NCBI GenBank assembly: GCA_002692605.1
Contig: NZLE01000125.1
Span: 1-14,792 of the forward strand
DNA from: Opitutia bacterium
Lineage (GTDB): Bacteria > Verrucomicrobiota > Verrucomicrobiia > Opitutales > Seribacteraceae
Direction: 5' to 3'
DNA: 14,792 nt
Part shown: piece by piece, positions 1 to 6,910 of the stretch
Numbering within the stretch: position 1 is the stretch's first letter
How the letters are laid out: each line of letters starts with the position of its first letter
Program-made: the position numbers and the translations under genes
Notes under the pieces: model-generated
Databases searched by the model: none
The model's input: the letters and a program-made list of their open reading frames with translations, nothing else
What the model was told of the DNA's origin: nothing

Positions 1-330
1 GAAGGTCGGTTCGCCCTTGGGGAATACGCCAAAGTCGACGTAATTGAAGACGTTCGACTTACCGGTCATCAGGTTCACGCGACTGGGCGTGCACAACGGC
101 GTCGAGTGGCAGTGATCGAAGCGCATGCCCTTGGCCGCGAGTGCATCGAGGCGGGGGGTCGAGAACTCTTTGCTCCCGTAAGCGCTGAAACATTCGTACC
201 CCACGTCATCCGCCATGATTAGGATGACGTTGAGCTTCGCGCTTTGTTCCGCAGACATCTTCAGACCTGCAAAGAGCGGGGCAGAGAGAAAGAGGCATCG
301 AAGCGCGCGTAAGGTGGTATTCATTTTCAT
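1..330 (-). CDS. Sulfatase (alkaline-phosphatase superfamily, S1 type), N-terminal part, cut by window edge
   Basis: This open frame runs from ATG at 330 off the left edge, leaving 110 residues. A signal peptide (basic start, hydrophobic residues about 12-22) implies export. The metal-binding Asp pair is seen in MADD (D41, D42). The sulfatase signature CTPSR begins at C80, the cysteine normally converted to formylglycine, followed by LMTGKSN and the start of the next conserved block. It should hydrolyse a sulfate ester outside the cytoplasm; the substrate cannot be read from this fragment. A second in-frame Met (324) could be the start, and neither has a visible Shine-Dalgarno sequence. It is the last of a minus-strand run of four genes, 103 bases after the lipoprotein gene. 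The missing two thirds hold the C-terminal metal ligands, so whether the enzyme is intact is unknown. Confidence 0.9.
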   Translation of the reverse strand, partial: MKMNTTLRALRCLFLSAPLFAGLKMSAEQSAKLNVILIMADDVGYECFSAYGSKEFSTPRLDALAAKGMRFDHCHSTPLCTPSRVNLMTGKSNVFNYVDFGVFPKGEPTF

Positions 331-433
331 TGGTTGTTTGTTCTAAGCGTATTCTTCATGATCAAAGCCCATGAGCCGGGTGTTCTGGCAAAGGTCATGG
401 TTGCGAATGGACTGTCGGGAAAACCCGTTCAAG

Positions 434-1048
434 CTACTCAGCCTTGTTCGGCAGACTCTCGCTTGTCAATGAATCTCCGATCAAGCGAAAGCCTTTTTCC
501 ACCTTGGAGTAATCTTCCCCAGCCACTTGAAGAATCAGGAAAATCCTTCGTTCTTGGGTATCCTTGCTCGCGTAAAGACGCTTATGGGGAACGGACGTGC
601 GGAGCAAAGCCACTTCAATGTCAAACTCTTCCCTCATCCAAGCATATCCTCCTTGGGATGGAAGTTCGGTAAGAACGGAATCCTGCACCGAACCAAGAGC
701 GGAAGAAAAGGCGGCGTTTTCGGAAAATTCGCGAGCGAAGGTCTTCAGGTCGTCTGCGATTTCGATAGGGTAGATCTGGAGGATGACGATCGCATCTCCC
801 GGGGTATTCGCGAAAAAGGTATGGAAGGGGCCGGTGTTCTGATGGGCATCGATCTCCCAATTTCCGGGATAGGCGAAGGAAAGGCCCTCGGATCTGTGAG
901 TTTTCGGATTGGCAAGATCGGCTTCCTCTTCTCCTCCGAATTGGATGCTTTCTCCGCAGCTTGTCAGGAGCGCGGTCAAGGTGAAGGTCATGAGAGTCCA
1001 AAGGTTTTCGAAGGGTTTGATTCGAAGCGTTGGTCTGGTTGTGGGCAC
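434..1048 (-). CDS. Putative lipoprotein with PsbP/DcrB-like domain
   Basis: A 204-residue protein with a basic N-terminus, a hydrophobic stretch (about 17-29) and a lipobox ending LTSC at C31, so probably a lipid-anchored periplasmic protein. After an acidic linker comes a single domain that starts with SEGLSFAYPGNWEI and ends with a helix containing FRLIGDSL. This arrangement (YP..W start, one mixed alpha/beta domain, a terminal 'I..S' helix) resembles the PsbP/DcrB/Mog1-like fold found in many bacterial lipoproteins of unknown role. The fold call is by pattern only and moderately weak. The start at 1048 lies 7 bases after the stop of the upstream membrane-protein gene, so the two are probably co-transcribed. 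No catalytic motif is visible. Function is unknown. Confidence 0.8.
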   Translation of the reverse strand: MPTTRPTLRIKPFENLWTLMTFTLTALLTSCGESIQFGGEEEADLANPKTHRSEGLSFAYPGNWEIDAHQNTGPFHTFFANTPGDAIVILQIYPIEIADDLKTFAREFSENAAFSSALGSVQDSVLTELPSQGGYAWMREEFDIEVALLRTSVPHKRLYASKDTQERRIFLILQVAGEDYSKVEKGFRLIGDSLTSESLPNKAE

Positions 1049-1055
1049 TGTCCGT

Positions 1056-1424
1056 TTAGGGCTGAGGGTTGCCGGGGGCTAGTTCTTTTCTTGCACAAAT
1101 CCTCGTCACCAACCAAGTGATCGGCCACATGAGGGCAAAGTAAATGCAAACGAAAATGGGCATTACGAAGGGAGCGAAGACTTGAGGCGCTCCGTCCTTG
1201 GAAAGGATTTCATCAGCAATTTCCTCAGTGGGCGCGTAGGAAGCGGCAAAGTCCCAATAAATCCAAACCGAAAGCACTCCGGTAAGATAGCCGATGCTCA
1301 AGACGATCCAGACCTTTTGGAAGTGGGGAAAACGATAATGGCAAAGCAACCAAACCGTTCCCATGATCAGAACCGGACTTAGCCGAATGGCCCAGCAAGC
1401 GATCGAATAAAAAGGTTCCTTCAT
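1056..1424 (-). CDS. Small integral membrane protein, three predicted helices
   Basis: A 122-residue protein with three hydrophobic segments (about residues 8-29, 38-58 and 85-109), separated by a short basic loop and a longer acidic loop (about 60-80, TEEIADEILSKDG). The C-terminal tail is short and basic then proline-rich. No family is recognised. The start codon overlaps the stop of the upstream SGNH hydrolase gene in an ATGA arrangement (1421-1424), which suggests translational coupling and makes this start secure. A lipoprotein gene follows 7 bases downstream. It may be a membrane partner of one of its neighbours, but nothing in the sequence shows which. Confidence 0.75.
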   Translation of the reverse strand: MKEPFYSIACWAIRLSPVLIMGTVWLLCHYRFPHFQKVWIVLSIGYLTGVLSVWIYWDFAASYAPTEEIADEILSKDGAPQVFAPFVMPIFVCIYFALMWPITWLVTRICARKELAPGNPQP

Positions 1425-2206
1425 TCGGTTGGCTTGGGAGCCTGAAACCGGAAACTCTCGTTACCCCCGAAAGCCTTCGGGTTCACCGGCAAACCATGCC
1501 TTTCAAGAAGAGGTTGTAACGCAGTTGCCCAGGCCCGGTATCCGCGATCGTTGAGGTGCAGAAGATCACTCTTGTAAAGAGCTTGGTTGAGCTGGCCTTT
1601 TTCGGACAAGAACCAGCGGCTGAGATCCCGATGCTCGATGCGTTTTCCATCCGCAAGTTGGGGCAGCATGGCATTGACCGCTTTCACCCGTTCGTTGGCC
1701 GTGTCCGGCTTTCTTGGAAAAACCGAGAAGATTATGACCTTCGATTCCGGGAGCCGTTGCGCCACTTCGTTCACGATTGCTTGGATTCCTGAGAAAATAT
1801 CATTTGGCTCATCGGGAGGATACGCTGCCTTCGCGTCGTGCATATGGTTGGTGCCAATCATCAGGGTGACCAATTTGGGCGAGATCGCATCGAGCGCTCC
1901 ATTGCGGATGCGCCACAAAACGTTTTGAGTTCGATCCCCGGGGAAACCAAGATTCAGGAGATTGCTCCCCAAAAAGGCTTGCGGATACTTGCTCCAGGAA
2001 TGAGTGATTGAGTCACCGATCATCACAAAGTCGATTTTTCCTTCCTTGGCCTCCCTGAGCTTCTCCAGATAAAGCCTTGGCATGAATTTACTGAGAGGTG
2101 ATGGGGTTGCAATGATCGTCGAAGGTTGGGCTGCAATGGATACGGAAGGAGTCCACGGTGATCCCAAGCATAGGGCAAGGGCAAACCTTCTGAGAGCATT
2201 TTTCAT
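1421..2206 (-). CDS. Secreted SGNH/GDSL hydrolase (PAF-acetylhydrolase-like esterase)
   Basis: A 261-residue protein with a signal peptide (MKNALRRFALAL..., probable cleavage after about residue 26). All SGNH blocks are present: GDSI with catalytic S66 (block I), NLGFPGD with G87 (block II), IGTNH with N120 (block III) and DLLHLND with D214 and H217 (block V). The G-F-P-G-D-R-T-Q-N sequence after block II is typical of the PAF-acetylhydrolase beta/gamma-like branch, whose bacterial members are mostly carbohydrate acetylesterases or acylhydrolases. The family uses a Ser-His-Asp triad with the Gly and Asn forming the oxyanion hole. With sulfatases on both sides, removal of acetyl or other esters from sulfated glycans is a fair guess. 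It is the first gene of the minus-strand run. No Shine-Dalgarno sequence is apparent before the start. Confidence 0.92.
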   Translation of the reverse strand: MKNALRRFALALCLGSPWTPSVSIAAQPSTIIATPSPLSKFMPRLYLEKLREAKEGKIDFVMIGDSITHSWSKYPQAFLGSNLLNLGFPGDRTQNVLWRIRNGALDAISPKLVTLMIGTNHMHDAKAAYPPDEPNDIFSGIQAIVNEVAQRLPESKVIIFSVFPRKPDTANERVKAVNAMLPQLADGKRIEHRDLSRWFLSEKGQLNQALYKSDLLHLNDRGYRAWATALQPLLERHGLPVNPKAFGGNESFRFQAPKPTE

Positions 2207-2246
2207 GTGGGGAGTCTACGAAAACTGCAAAATTAGCATATGCGAG

Positions 2247-2292
2247 TCAATCAGTAACACGGTGAATGAATTCCCGTGCATTGCCTGATTGA
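2247..2292. terminator. Imperfect hairpin between sufE and the GDSL gene, possible terminator
   Basis: Outer arms TCAATCAG (2247-2254) and CTGATTGA (2285-2292) pair perfectly over 8 bp. An inner CACGG/CCGTG stem (2258-2262 with 2274-2278) closes an 11-base loop, with small bulges between the stems. On the plus strand the hairpin is followed within about 10 bases by a T-rich run (2297-2305). On the minus strand, where the flanking genes lie, it sits 24 bases after the sufE stop and is preceded by A residues, with only a loose T-rich stretch after it. It fits a terminator, perhaps bidirectional, but the polarity is better for the strand with no known upstream gene. Confidence 0.4.
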
Positions 2293-2316
2293 TGAATTAT
2301 TTTTTGAGAATAAAAC

Positions 2317-2748
2317 TCAACCGGTTCGGTCCAACTGCATTTGGGCGTAGGCCTTGATTTTTTCCCTGACTCCGGTGAGACCGTTGCGGCGGTTGGGCGA
2401 GAGGTGTTGTGTGATTCCGACCTCACCAAGAAAATCGGGCTCGAGGCGTAGGACGTCCTCCGGTGTTTCACCGCTGTATAGCTCGCATAGAAGACTTGCC
2501 GTACCTTTGGTAATGGATGCTTCGGAGTCCGCCTGAAAGTTGCATTTTCCGTCCGAAAAGGAGGGGAAGATCCAAAGTTGGGAGACGCATCCTTTAATCA
2601 GAAAGGTATCGATTTTGTAGGCATCTTCCAGACCCGGTAGATCCTTGGCCCGGTCGATGACGTAGGTGAGGCGTTCGAGGTGATCTTCGAAGGGAATCAA
2701 TTCCTCGACCAGTTGGTCTCGTTTGTCCTCAATGCTCATGATCGGCAT
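2317..2748 (-). CDS. sufE: SufE-family sulfur acceptor for Fe-S cluster assembly
   Basis: A 143-residue cytoplasmic protein of the usual SufE length (about 140). The hallmark motif IKGCVSQLWI is present with the sulfur-accepting C54. The family context is also there: FxxxxxRLxYVIDRAKDLPGL upstream, a central FQADSEASITKG block, and GLTGVREKIKAYA near the end. SufE takes persulfide sulfur from the cysteine desulfurase SufS and passes it to the SufBCD scaffold. SufS and SufBCD are not in this window, so the gene stands apart from a suf operon. The start at 2748 overlaps the end of the upstream lipoprotein gene by 20 bases; the in-frame Met at 2739 would leave an 11-base overlap. Either way the two genes are probably translationally coupled. 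Confidence 0.93.
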   Translation of the reverse strand: MPIMSIEDKRDQLVEELIPFEDHLERLTYVIDRAKDLPGLEDAYKIDTFLIKGCVSQLWIFPSFSDGKCNFQADSEASITKGTASLLCELYSGETPEDVLRLEPDFLGEVGITQHLSPNRRNGLTGVREKIKAYAQMQLDRTG

Positions 2749-3208
2749 GCCCGCTCTTGCCGGAAAATTCGATGGGCACGTTTTCGTAGACGAATTCCAT
2801 CAGTTGGAGTTGGGGGATCACCGCTTGAAGAGGGAGCAGATCGCTGATGCGTTCGGTAGAGGTAAAGAGGGAGGTGTTGCCGACGGTTTCACCGGTGGCG
2901 GTATCGGCCACGGGTTCGCAAAGGAGAGTTCTGCTGGAGTTGCCTTCCACAGGGATCTCGATCTCGATCGAGGGAGCGGGGATGCGAACGAAGTTCTCCG
3001 CATGGGCGTCGAGAACGTAAATTTGCAGAAAGCCGTCGGGATGAAGAACGAGCTCGAGGTTGTATCCGGAGCCGTGTTCTCCGACTTCCACGAGTTGCCC
3101 GCCATGAGGAGCGACGTGAACGTGATGCCCGCCGGAACCGCTTTTGCCGGAATCTCCACCGCAACCAAGGAGGAAGAGGCAGATAGTAAGAAGGAGTGAA
3201 GTTCTCAT
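2729..3208 (-). CDS. His-rich lipoprotein, putative periplasmic metal-binding protein
   Basis: A 159-residue protein with a short hydrophobic signal and a lipobox ending LLGC at C16, so lipid-anchored. A Gly/Ser linker leads to HHVHVAPHGGQLVEVGEHG (H28, H29, H31, H35, H45). A beta-rich region follows (about 48-85, including LVLHPDGFLQIYVLDAHAE), and the chain ends in HADHEH. The 'PHGG..V..G.H...L.L......L.IYVLD.HAE' pattern recurs in periplasmic proteins of planctomycetes and verrucomicrobia, often near metal-efflux genes; this is recollection, not a search. His clusters at both ends suggest binding of a transition metal such as Zn, Cu or Ni. Its end overlaps sufE. The gene faces away from the sulfatase at 3325, leaving a 116-base divergent region. 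Exact function is unknown. Confidence 0.8.
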   Translation of the reverse strand: MRTSLLLTICLFLLGCGGDSGKSGSGGHHVHVAPHGGQLVEVGEHGSGYNLELVLHPDGFLQIYVLDAHAENFVRIPAPSIEIEIPVEGNSSRTLLCEPVADTATGETVGNTSLFTSTERISDLLPLQAVIPQLQLMEFVYENVPIEFSGKSGHADHEH

Positions 3209-3324
3209 GTTCTACTTCACTATCCGCAAAGTACGATCCGATCAAGCGTAAGGGGGTGCGAATCCAATCTTTGCGCGAATCGAATTTCAGTGTGGTCAAG
3301 TCGAAGGGGAGGCTTTTTACTCCC

Positions 3325-5130
3325 ATGCTTATGAAAGCCCAATCCCTCATCTTCATCACCTTTGCCCTAGCCGTCGGTCTGTTTCTGTCAGTCGGAGCTC
3401 AGGGCAAAAAGCCAAACGTGGTCATTGTCATCACCGACGACCAAGGATACGGAGATCTCGGATGCACCGGAAATCCGGTGATTAAGACTCCGCATACCGA
3501 TAAACTTGCCAACGAATCGGTCTGGTTGGACGATTATCACGTAGCCCCAACCTGTTCTCCCACGCGGGCGGCCCTGATGTCCGGTCACTGGACCAATCGG
3601 ACGGGGGTTTGGCACACCATCATGGGACGCTCGATGATCCGGGCGAACGAGGGTACGCTGGGACAGTTTTTCCGGCAGAACGGCTACGAGACCGGAATGT
3701 TCGGCAAGTGGCACTTGGGTGACAACTATCCCTACCGCCCGGAGGATCGTGGCTTTTCCGAGGTCTATCGCCACGGGGGCGGGGGCGTGGGGCAAACCCC
3801 GGACGTTTGGGACAACGCCTACTTCGACGGGGGATACTTTCACAACGAAAGGATCGTACGGGCCAAGGGTTTCTGCACCGACGTCTTCTTCGAAAAGGGG
3901 AACGAATTCATCCGTCGATGCGTGAAGCAAGGAAAGCCTTTCCTCGCTTACGTGTCGACCAACGCGCCTCATGGCCCTTTTCATTGCCCTCAGAAATACC
4001 TCGATATGTACAAGGACCAATCCGATAAGATCGCCTCGTTCTTCGGGATGATCACCAACGTCGATGACAACGTCGGAAAGACGCGGGCCTTACTCAGAGA
4101 ACTCGGAGTTCATGAGAATACGATCTTCATTTTCACCACGGACAACGGCACCGCCAGCGGTCGGGAGATTTTCAATGCAGGAATGCGTGGAAAGAAGGGG
4201 AGTGAATACGATGGGGGGCACAGGGTGCCTTTCTTTCTGCACTGGCCGGATGGAGGGATGGACCGCAAGCACGTGGTAAAGACACTTTGCCATGCGGTGG
4301 ACGTGGCTCCGACTCTGCTTGAGCTAACTGGTTCCACGAAGCCAAAGGGATACGAGTTCGACGGTCAATCCATCGCGGCTCTGCTCAAACCGGGTGCGCA
4401 GGTCGAGTGGTCGGACCGTTTCCTGATCACCGATTCCCAACGGGTACGAGATCCGGTCAAGTGGCGCAAGTCTTCGGTTATGAGCCAGCGCTGGAGGCTG
4501 GTCAACGGACAGGAGCTTTATGATATACAGAAGGACCCGGGGCAGGAGAAGAACCTCGCCGAGGAGAATTCCAGGCAGGTTGAAAAGATGCGGGCGTTCT
4601 ACGAAAGCTGGTGGGCTGAGTTGGAGCCGACTTTTGCGGAGACCACGGAGTTGCACGTTGGGCACAAGGATCATCCGGTGGTCAGCCTGACCAGTCACGA
4701 TTGGATCCAAGAGGCTGGGACGCCTTGGAATCAGGGGCATATTCGCAGCAAATCTCCCTTGCGCAAAGGCACGGAAGGGAAGCACTCGGGCCATTGGGCG
4801 CTGAAGGTTCTGAAAACTGGGAAGTATCGAATCGAGGTTCGTCGCTGGCCAAGCGAGTCGGGTAAGGCAATCAACGAAGAGCTCGAACCGGGAGGTGATG
4901 TGCCCGGGGCCAGCAAGGCTTTTCGGGCCCAGACGGGGCAGGGGATCGAAGCCCGTTCCGCAACCTTACGCTTGAACGGCAAGGATTTGCAGACCCAAGC
5001 GGTCACAGCGGGGGCCCAATCGATCGTCTTTGAAACTCGCCTCACTAAGGGGAAACACGAGCTCTCACCCTACTTTTCGGTACCCGAGGGAGAACTCGGC
5101 TGTTATTATGCCATAATATCAACCCTTTGA
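3325..5130 (+). CDS. Exported sulfatase (S1 type) with extra C-terminal beta domain
   Basis: A sulfatase of 601 residues counted from ATG 3325. The open frame extends back to 3196, but the signal peptide (MLMKAQSLIFITFALAVGLFL) fixes the start at 3325 or 3331. GGGGAGG at 3306-3312 is a somewhat distant ribosome binding site. Visible motifs are the metal pair D38/D39 in TDDQGYGD, the formylglycine signature CSPTR at C77, GKWHLG, NAPHGP, and D273-N274 in TTDNG followed by GKKGSEYDGGHRVP. All expected catalytic and Ca-binding positions appear present. After the sulfatase core (about residue 465) a further region of about 130 residues begins LHVGHKDHPVVSL and is beta-rich, containing YRIEVRRWPSE and LRLNGKDL; it resembles a carbohydrate-contacting sandwich domain. 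A paralogous sulfatase starts 13 bases downstream, so the two form an operon. The substrate is probably a sulfated polysaccharide. The maturation enzyme must be encoded elsewhere. Confidence 0.95.
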   Translation: MLMKAQSLIFITFALAVGLFLSVGAQGKKPNVVIVITDDQGYGDLGCTGNPVIKTPHTDKLANESVWLDDYHVAPTCSPTRAALMSGHWTNRTGVWHTIMGRSMIRANEGTLGQFFRQNGYETGMFGKWHLGDNYPYRPEDRGFSEVYRHGGGGVGQTPDVWDNAYFDGGYFHNERIVRAKGFCTDVFFEKGNEFIRRCVKQGKPFLAYVSTNAPHGPFHCPQKYLDMYKDQSDKIASFFGMITNVDDNVGKTRALLRELGVHENTIFIFTTDNGTASGREIFNAGMRGKKGSEYDGGHRVPFFLHWPDGGMDRKHVVKTLCHAVDVAPTLLELTGSTKPKGYEFDGQSIAALLKPGAQVEWSDRFLITDSQRVRDPVKWRKSSVMSQRWRLVNGQELYDIQKDPGQEKNLAEENSRQVEKMRAFYESWWAELEPTFAETTELHVGHKDHPVVSLTSHDWIQEAGTPWNQGHIRSKSPLRKGTEGKHSGHWALKVLKTGKYRIEVRRWPSESGKAINEELEPGGDVPGASKAFRAQTGQGIEARSATLRLNGKDLQTQAVTAGAQSIVFETRLTKGKHELSPYFSVPEGELGCYYAIISTL

Positions 5131-5143
5131 TTGGGGAAAAACG

Positions 5144-6910
5144 ATGAAGAAGCTGCTTCTGTTATCCGCTCTTGTACTTTGGGGAGGGAGCGTTCTCCAT
5201 GCGAAACCGAACGTGGTGGTCTTTTTGACCGATGACCAGGGTTGGGGAGACCTTAGCATGAATGGTAACTCCAATTTGGAAACGCCGAATCTTGATTCCC
5301 TTGCCCGGGACGGAGCTTCCTTTGATCGTTTCTTCGTGAGCCCGGTCTGTTCGCCCACCCGTGCTGAATTTCTGACTGGCCGGCATCATGTCCGCAGCGG
5401 CGTCTACAGCACTTCCGCGGGAGGTGAGAGGATGGACCTGGACGAGACGACGGTGGCTGATTTGTTCCGCAGGGCGGGCTACGCAACGGGTGCTTTCGGG
5501 AAGTGGCACAATGGGATGCAGTATCCCTATCATCCTCTGGGACGCGGGTTCGATTATTTCTACGGTTTCTGTTCCGGGCATTGGGGACATTACTACGATG
5601 CCCTCATGGAACGAAATGGTGAACTGGTCAAGGGCAAGGGCTTTTGCGTGGATGACTTCACCACCGAGGCGATGAGCTTCATCGAACGGACGGTGGAGAG
5701 AGGTAAACCGTTTTTCGTCTACGTCCCCTACAACACTCCTCACAGTCCGATGCAGGTCCCGGATCGATGGTGGAATAAGTTCAAGGACCGGAAGCTGGAG
5801 GAGATGATGCGCAACCGTAATCCGGCAAAGGAGGATCGCCTGCATTTGCTGTCGGCTTTGGCGATGTGTGAGAACGTCGACTGGAACGTGGGAAGACTGC
5901 TCAAGGAGTTGGATCGCTTGAAGATGGCCGAGGATACCATTGTGGTCTTTTTTCACGATAACGGTCCGAACGGCACTCGTTGGAACGGGGATATGGAGGG
6001 TCGTAAGGGTTCGACCGAAGAGGGTGGAACCCGTTCGCCTTTGCTGGTGCGCTGGCCCAAGTCGATCAGGCCTGGCACCACGATCGGCGAGATTGCTTCG
6101 GCGAGGGACTTGCTGCCCACTCTGACCGATTTGGCGGGGATTGAGGAGAGGCCCGAGAAAGCCTTGGATGGCAAAAGCCTGAAACCCTTGCTTCTCGGTT
6201 CCGGAGAGCAATGGAATTCTCGTAATTTGGTTTCCTACTGGAAGGATAAGATTGGAGTGCGGGGACCGCGTTTCCGTCTGGGCTACAAGGGCGGTTTGTT
6301 TGACATGAAGAAGGATCCGGGGCAGCGGACCGACGTTTCCCAAAAGTTTCCCAAGGTAAAGAGGGTTTTGGAGAAAAAGGCGGACCATTTCCGAAAAAAC
6401 GTTCTGCCGGAATTGGGGGAGGATGACCGACCTTTTCAAATCGGACATCCGGGGGTTTCATGGACCCAGGTTCCGGCCCGTGATGCGATTCCTCACGGGG
6501 GCATCAAGCGGTCGAACAAATTTCCCAACTGCAGTTATTTTCTCAACTGGAACAGAGAGGAGGATTTCATATCATGGCAGGTCGAGGTCGGACAGACCGG
6601 AATCTATGACGTCGAGATGTGGTACGCCTGTCCCAAGCGAGACTTGGGTGCGGAGCTGGAACTTTCCTTTCGGGGCGAGACGCTTGAAGCCAAGGTGGTT
6701 CGGGCGGTGGACCCTCCCTTGCTGACCGGGTTTGACCGCAAGCCGCGGGTCGAGGGTTACGTTAAGTTCTTCGAGCCGATGAACTTGGGAAGAATGCGCT
6801 TGTCCAAGGGAAAGGGCGAACTTCGTTTGCAGGCCAAAAAGATACCGGGTGAGCAGGCCTTGGAATTCCGCCTTCTGATGTTCCGGCGGGTGGAAGCGAA
6901 AAAGGGCTAA
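5144..6910 (+). CDS. Exported sulfatase (S1 type), tandem paralogue of the preceding gene
   Basis: A sulfatase of 588 residues with a clear signal peptide (MKKLLLLSALVLWGGSVLHA, cleavage after A20). Motifs: D30/D31 in TDDQGWGD, CSPTR at C69, GKWHNG (K120, H122), NTPHSP with H200, D272-N273 in FFHDNG, and GRKGSTEEGGTRSP with K288. All the core residues expected of an active S1 sulfatase can be seen. Both this protein and its upstream neighbour share a KGFC(T/V)D element and a C-terminal extension beginning with a (V/I)GH segment, so they are diverged duplicates. Here the extension (about 425-588) contains YFLNWNREEDFISW and IYDVEMWYACP, like a sugar-binding beta sandwich. The start lies 13 bases after the previous stop, preceded by GGGGAAAAA. 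The stop overlaps that of the convergent desaturase. Different substrate positions on one glycan are likely for the pair. Confidence 0.95.
   Translation: MKKLLLLSALVLWGGSVLHAKPNVVVFLTDDQGWGDLSMNGNSNLETPNLDSLARDGASFDRFFVSPVCSPTRAEFLTGRHHVRSGVYSTSAGGERMDLDETTVADLFRRAGYATGAFGKWHNGMQYPYHPLGRGFDYFYGFCSGHWGHYYDALMERNGELVKGKGFCVDDFTTEAMSFIERTVERGKPFFVYVPYNTPHSPMQVPDRWWNKFKDRKLEEMMRNRNPAKEDRLHLLSALAMCENVDWNVGRLLKELDRLKMAEDTIVVFFHDNGPNGTRWNGDMEGRKGSTEEGGTRSPLLVRWPKSIRPGTTIGEIASARDLLPTLTDLAGIEERPEKALDGKSLKPLLLGSGEQWNSRNLVSYWKDKIGVRGPRFRLGYKGGLFDMKKDPGQRTDVSQKFPKVKRVLEKKADHFRKNVLPELGEDDRPFQIGHPGVSWTQVPARDAIPHGGIKRSNKFPNCSYFLNWNREEDFISWQVEVGQTGIYDVEMWYACPKRDLGAELELSFRGETLEAKVVRAVDPPLLTGFDRKPRVEGYVKFFEPMNLGRMRLSKGKGELRLQAKKIPGEQALEFRLLMFRRVEAKKG

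Noticed and set aside
3196..3324. N-terminal extension of the first tandem sulfatase (43 extra residues)
   Set aside because: The extension overlaps the start of the divergent lipoprotein gene, is not hydrophobic, and would bury the signal peptide that begins at 3325.
3209..3324. Search for a defined promoter or operator in the 116-base divergent region before the tandem sulfatases
   Set aside because: No convincing -35/-10 pair or palindrome could be picked out by eye; only the Shine-Dalgarno-like GGGGAGG at 3306-3312 stands out.
5162..6448. A 428-residue minus-strand open frame opposite the second tandem sulfatase
   Set aside because: It lies wholly inside a well-supported sulfatase on the other strand and has low-complexity, Arg/His/Pro-rich composition with no domain motifs, so it is a shadow of codon bias.
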